A stretch of DNA of 8,889 nt from Alphaproteobacteria bacterium (GTDB lineage: Bacteria; Pseudomonadota; Alphaproteobacteria; UBA3830), in assembly GCA_025998595.1 (NCBI GenBank), contig BNWE01000050.1, positions 1 through 8,889 on the forward strand. The letters are read 5' to 3'. Every line of letters begins with the position of its first letter. Within the stretch, counting starts at the first letter, position 1. This document shows, piece by piece, positions 6,633 to 8,889 of this stretch. The notes beneath the pieces are model-generated. The model did no database searches. It saw only the letters and a program-made list of their open reading frames with translations, and was not told where the DNA came from. The position numbers were made by a program, and so were the translations under genes.

Positions 6633-7153
6633 CGAATCTCCTTATCGTAATCCTTTGGAACTATTTTGTTCACTTCCTCATCAAACATAAATACGCCAAG
6701 ATCTGTTGTCTGCATCTTTCGAAATCTGTTGAGAAGCTCTTCCGCCAAGGACTCTTTCCCGATTTGATCTTCGATAAACCACAGGAGCAGAGTCTGGGAC
6801 TGAAAATCCTTATCTCCAACAGCATAATCATAGATTAACATGATATTGGTCGATACCCTCTGTTCCATTCTAACAATTTCTTCAAATATATGTAAAGGAG
6901 CTCTCCAATCTTGTTTTGGAGGCTGAATCTGCAGAAGCCTCACCTTCCCATTTCTTGAACGCATGTGAGTGTATATTCGCATGGAACGCACTAGACGCTC
7001 TCGAGCCTGAGCGGCAGACCATTTGGAACATCCAGAGAGTCCCATGTCCGAAAAGACGTTGGACATCGATAAAAACGTATAAGCACACATCATTTCCTCT
7101 GCAATGTGCTTATTTAGCGCATCATGCACCCTTTTACCAAAAACAAGAGGCAT
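6629..7153 (-). CDS. Ferritin-like iron-storage protein with altered ferroxidase site
   Basis: 174 residues from ATG 7153, chosen because GGAG lies eight bases upstream (7162-7165). The longer frame from 7207 adds a poorly supported 18-residue leader. The protein aligns without gaps, from memory, to about 130 residues of E. coli FtnA: AEEMMCAYTFLSM matches helix A, HIFEEIVRMEQ helix C and LLLWFIEDQ helix D. Counterparts of FtnA Glu17, Glu94 and Gln127 are kept (Glu20, Glu97, Gln130). However, Glu50, His53 and Glu130 are Arg53, Arg56 and Lys133, and Tyr24 is Phe27. Three di-iron ligands are thus replaced by basic residues, so normal ferroxidase activity is doubtful. It may store iron by core growth, co-assemble with another subunit, or bind something else. 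It lies 70 bases after infA and overlaps fni by four. Confidence 0.8.
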   Translation of the reverse strand: MPLVFGKRVHDALNKHIAEEMMCAYTFLSMSNVFSDMGLSGCSKWSAAQARERLVRSMRIYTHMRSRNGKVRLLQIQPPKQDWRAPLHIFEEIVRMEQRVSTNIMLIYDYAVGDKDFQSQTLLLWFIEDQIGKESLAEELLNRFRKMQTTDLGVFMFDEEVNKIVPKDYDKEIR

Positions 7154-7223
7154 AAGATAAACTCCAATAAAAAACAAAAATCTATACTTATGATGATAAT
7201 ACATCAAATAAGTAAAGATATTA

Positions 7224-7442
7224 TTACTTGGATCTAAAAGTTATGCGGCCTTTTGTGAAATCATAGGTTGTCATCTCGACTGTGACCCTATCCCCCACAA
7301 GAACGCGAATTCTATTTTTCTTCATTCTCCCTGAAGTATGAGCTAAAATAACGTGATCATTTTCTAATTTTACGCGAAACATCGCGTTTGGTAGCACTTC
7401 CGTAACTTCGCCAGAGAATTCTATTAAATCTTCCTTAGGCAT
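7224..7442 (-). CDS. infA: Translation initiation factor IF-1
   Basis: 72 residues, the usual IF-1 length, forming a single OB/S1-like fold. Conserved stretches are [20 protein letters not shown] at the N-terminus, then [37 protein letters not shown] and the terminal Y-D-x-x-x-G-R-I-T-F-R. IF-1 binds the ribosomal A site of the 30S subunit together with IF-2 and IF-3 during initiation. The ATG at 7442 has AAGGAG five bases upstream (7448-7453). A strong promoter lies just before it. In many alphaproteobacteria infA is followed by maf; here a ferritin gene follows instead. Confidence 0.97.
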   Translation of the reverse strand: MPKEDLIEFSGEVTEVLPNAMFRVKLENDHVILAHTSGRMKKNRIRVLVGDRVTVEMTTYDFTKGRITFRSK

Positions 7443-7465
7443 GAGAACTCCTTAAAAACTGTGTC

Positions 7466-7494
7466 ATAATATACCAAGTCACACTTTTTTTCAA
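7466..7494 (-). promoter_or_regulatory. Sigma-70 promoter for infA and probably the genes downstream
   Basis: On the minus strand: TTGAAA (7489-7494), a 17-base spacer, then TATTAT (7466-7471). The predicted RNA start is near 7459, giving a leader of roughly 17 bases that is mostly the Shine-Dalgarno. No comparably good promoter was seen before the later genes, although a weak TTGATG/TATAGA pair with a 15-base spacer lies before the ferritin gene. Confidence 0.65.
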
Positions 7495-7635
7495 TTGATA
7501 GCAGATGTGTTTTTATTACAAATACCTACAGTGATGATTTTGTCACAGTCTGGATTTACACTGGCGTTTTATAGGCCATGTCGCTATTTGGTTCCGCTTC
7601 GTCGTGGCTCAAAGGCATTACGAATATGATTTTAA

Positions 7636-7657
7636 CTTGGAAAATCCAAGGTTTTTT
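7636..7657 (+). terminator. Terminator-like hairpin beside the intron remnant
   Basis: A perfect 6-bp stem CTTGGA (7636-7641)/TCCAAG (7645-7650) with an AAA loop, followed by G and six T's on the + strand. On the minus strand it lies immediately downstream of the 3' end of the group II intron remnant. No + strand gene ends here, so it may be a leftover of the site into which the intron inserted. Confidence 0.45.
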
Positions 7658-7990
7658 CCGAGAGTAGACGGCTCGCATTGCTGCGGCCGCCCCTCCACAA
7701 AACCGTACGTGCCCTATTAAGGCATACGGCTTCCAGCGATATTTCACGTGGTTAGCGCTTGCCGTTAATGCTTGATTCTGCTTTCTTCGGCCTAAAATCA
7801 TAACAAATCCACTCATCAACGATACAATATCGCTCGCTCCCCTTCGCTCCACCTGCATTACCAGGTTTCTTCACTACTATGAGAACGTCGGACTTCCTGT
7901 GCTCCTTCCGGGCAGATCCTCCTTCATAGGGATTCTCCTTCCGTACCACTTGCATGGAAAACACAGGATGGCTCCGTTTAGAACGCATGA
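7658..7990 (-). mobile_element. Group II intron remnant lacking its reverse transcriptase
   Basis: Read on the minus strand, the 3' part shows domain V and domain VI (see the separate entry). Upstream, a GGTAATGCAGGTGGAGCGAAG stretch (within 7840-7862) encodes KPGNAGGAKG, preceded by KSDVLIV. These resemble the segment found just before or at the start of many intron-encoded maturases. Only about 100 bases separate this from domain V, where a full intron would carry well over a kilobase of reverse transcriptase. The 5' limit is uncertain; conserved-looking sequence fades near 7990 and no GTGYG intron start could be assigned. The 78-codon frame at 7752-7988 is read here as intron sequence, not as a gene. 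It lies between infA and an IS5 transposase. Confidence 0.55.
7659..7733 (-). ncRNA. Group II intron domains V and VI
   Basis: Domain V (about 7699-7733, minus strand) begins AAGCCGTATGCC and ends GGGCACGTACGGTTT. It has the AGC catalytic triad, the CG bulge before TACGGTT and a lower stem pairing AGCCGTA with TACGGTT. The upper loop is TTAAT-like rather than GAAA. Domain VI follows with GGGGCGGC, a perfect CGCA-GCAA-TGCG inner hairpin, and GCCGTCTACTC, where the A of CTAC is the likely branch point. The intron 3' end falls near 7656-7661 but its last bases (CTCTCGG) do not match the usual AY ending. Confidence 0.6.
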
Positions 7991-8104
7991 AAAGTCAGAA
8001 AACAAAGCAAATAGGCGTGCCGAGGAATGATTAGCAAATAACTGCTACCAGTATTTCAGGATTTTTTTGTCTTCAGCGAGTATTTTTTGCGAATTTGGAT
8101 AGAA
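7991..8104. other. Spacer between intron remnant and IS5-family element
   Basis: This AT-rich stretch should contain the downstream end of the IS5-family element whose transposase stops at 8105, but with the other end unseen no terminal repeat can be assigned. No gene, tRNA or terminator was found. Confidence 0.35.
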
Positions 8105-8764
8105 TTATCCTACGGAAACCCATTTTTCATCAAAAATTATCACCTTTAACCGTTTGATATTAAATGCAATTACCTCCATAAGGTTTGCGAAATTATTTTT
8201 TGTTAATCCGCGAAATCTTGTTCTGTGTGGAAGTTTTGAGAAAACTCGTTCGTACGGACATCGTATTTGCGACAGGTAATGATCCAAATCGAAGTTTTTA
8301 TCCTTTCGAGTATTTTTCTTGATCGCTCTCAGATGAGCTCCTCGGGAAGAGGCTGTTTCGGCGTTTTTCTCGCAGTCGTATCCTTTGTCGGCGTAGATCC
8401 CTCCGGAATCCGGGCACACGGACTCAAAACCATCGCAATCGGCAACGTTTGCCATGCTTACGCTGGATCTATTTGTCAATCCACTCTGACAATCAACGCT
8501 TGTGTGACGTTTGTAGCCGATCCAATGCTTGCTTTTTCCCTTGCATCCGAATCTGATGTCTTTGTCCGACGAAAACTTCTCTATGTTCTCATTATTGAGG
8601 GTTTCATACTTCTGTTTGATCGCTTCGTCGCGCTCTTCCCACATGTTGGCCTTCGATATCAAATGACTCGCATCCAAAAATGAAAAAATCTCATTTATCA
8701 GCTTCCGTGACTTCAATTGATCCCGAAATTTCTCGAAAATTTCCGTCACGAGCTCTATGCCTAT
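8105..8764 (-). pseudogene. IS5-family transposase, N-terminally truncated by copy 3
   Basis: The frame runs from the element junction at 8764 to TAA at 8105-8107, about 219 codons. It contains a full DDE core: FLDASHLISKANMWEERDEA with Asp32, GIYADKGYD with Asp127 and PYERVFSKLPHRTRFRGL with Glu173 (numbering from the GTG at 8767), plus the GYKRHTSVD block. This is DDE_Tnp_1, IS5 family, of a different subgroup from the 128-870 gene. The missing N-terminus (roughly 80-110 residues in relatives) is replaced abruptly by the CACGGGCG end of copy 3. The GTG at 8765-8767 belongs to that element, so the apparent start is an artefact. The remaining frame has no stop or shift, so the interruption appears recent. 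The displaced 5' part should lie to the right of the window. Confidence 0.85.
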
Positions 8765-8889
8765 CACGGGCGTTTCATAAAATTTTTTAAATATTTTAGA
8801 TATGAGAAGAGAGGGTTAAACAATTTTGCTAGAAAGAGGTAGAATTAATACGTTTTACTATCGGAGGCTAGAAGTGACAGCAAAAGAGA
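8765..8889 (+). mobile_element. Left end of a third element of the 236-bp family (copy 3), possibly full length
   Basis: It begins CACGGGCGTTTCATAAAA plus TTTT (8765-8786), identical in the first 22 bases to the end of copy 1. It interrupts an IS5-family transposase. The predicted 9-bp target is 8756-8764 (tatgcctat), which should be repeated after the other end. Unlike copy 2 it has a well-formed translation start 110 bases in, so it may be the gene-bearing form. It continues past the window. Confidence 0.75.
8874..8889 (+). CDS. First codons of a possible transposase of copy 3
   Basis: GTG at 8874 is preceded by GGAGG (8863-8867) with a six-base gap and opens a frame reading M-T-A-K-E before the window ends. 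Its position just inside the left end of an insertion element, and the decayed counterpart in copy 2 (GTG 313-315 followed by TAA), suggest it is the element's transposase gene. Five codons are too few to identify the family. Confidence 0.4.

Noticed and set aside
6629..7207. 192-residue ferritin starting at 7207
   Set aside because: The added leader (MMYYHHKYRFLFFIGVYL) could look like a signal segment but has no ribosome site; ATG 7153 has GGAG and matches the family N-terminus.
7210..7229. AAGTAA/TTACTT hairpin at the infA stop as a terminator
   Set aside because: The stem is all A-T except one pair, overlaps the coding end and has no T-run after it on the minus strand.
7752..7988. 78-codon minus-strand ORF as a protein gene
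   Set aside because: It contains intron-leader-like sequence (KSDVLIV, KPGNAGGAKG) next to domains V/VI and no Shine-Dalgarno; it is read as part of the intron remnant.
1..8889. CRISPR array, tRNA, rRNA, prophage or origin
   Set aside because: No regularly spaced repeats, cloverleaf, rRNA motifs, phage genes or DnaA-box clusters were seen on either strand.

Overview
The window looks like a piece of an alphaproteobacterial, probably host-associated (Rickettsiales/Holosporales-like) chromosome. This is inferred from the gene set: a HAD-IIA phosphatase of an alphaproteobacterial type, EttA, IF-1, a type 2 isopentenyl-diphosphate isomerase, moderate-to-low GC, and heavy insertion-sequence wreckage on both sides of a compact gene block. 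No rRNA, tRNA or species marker is present, so the placement is tentative.

Layout: (1) 1-1207 is a stack of nested mobile elements. An IS3-family transposase 3' fragment (936-1184, + strand) was cut by an IS5-like element whose end lies at 935. That element's transposase (minus strand, 870 down to 128) was itself cut three times: by an 88-bp miniature element (582-669), by a 236-bp miniature element (233-468, exact 9-bp target duplication) and by another member of the 236-bp family that runs off the left edge (1-127). Removing the inserts and one copy of each duplication restores 135 consecutive codons without a stop. (2) 1208-1399 holds no recognisable gene. (3) 1400-7442 is a minus-strand gene series in the order infA, ferritin, fni (idi type 2), ettA, HAD-IIA phosphatase, MFS transporter, with gaps of 70, -4, 41, 19 and 67 bases and Shine-Dalgarno sequences at all starts. 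A good sigma-70 promoter precedes infA. (4) About 7658-7990 is a remnant of a group II intron (domains V and VI readable) that lacks its reverse transcriptase. (5) 8105-8764 is an IS5-family transposase that keeps its DDE residues but lost its N-terminus where a third copy of the 236-bp element family begins at 8765 and runs off the right edge, apparently carrying the first codons of its own gene at 8874.

How the genes fit together: infA and ettA both act on ribosomes (initiation factor and energy-sensing ABCF factor). fni equilibrates IPP and DMAPP, as in Rickettsia that take isoprenoid precursors from the host. The ferritin overlaps fni by four bases and has basic residues at three expected ferroxidase ligand positions. 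The MFS carrier would move an unknown small solute across the inner membrane. The most unusual content is the nested miniature-element family, which repeatedly sits inside other elements' transposase genes, and the apparently catalytically altered ferritin.
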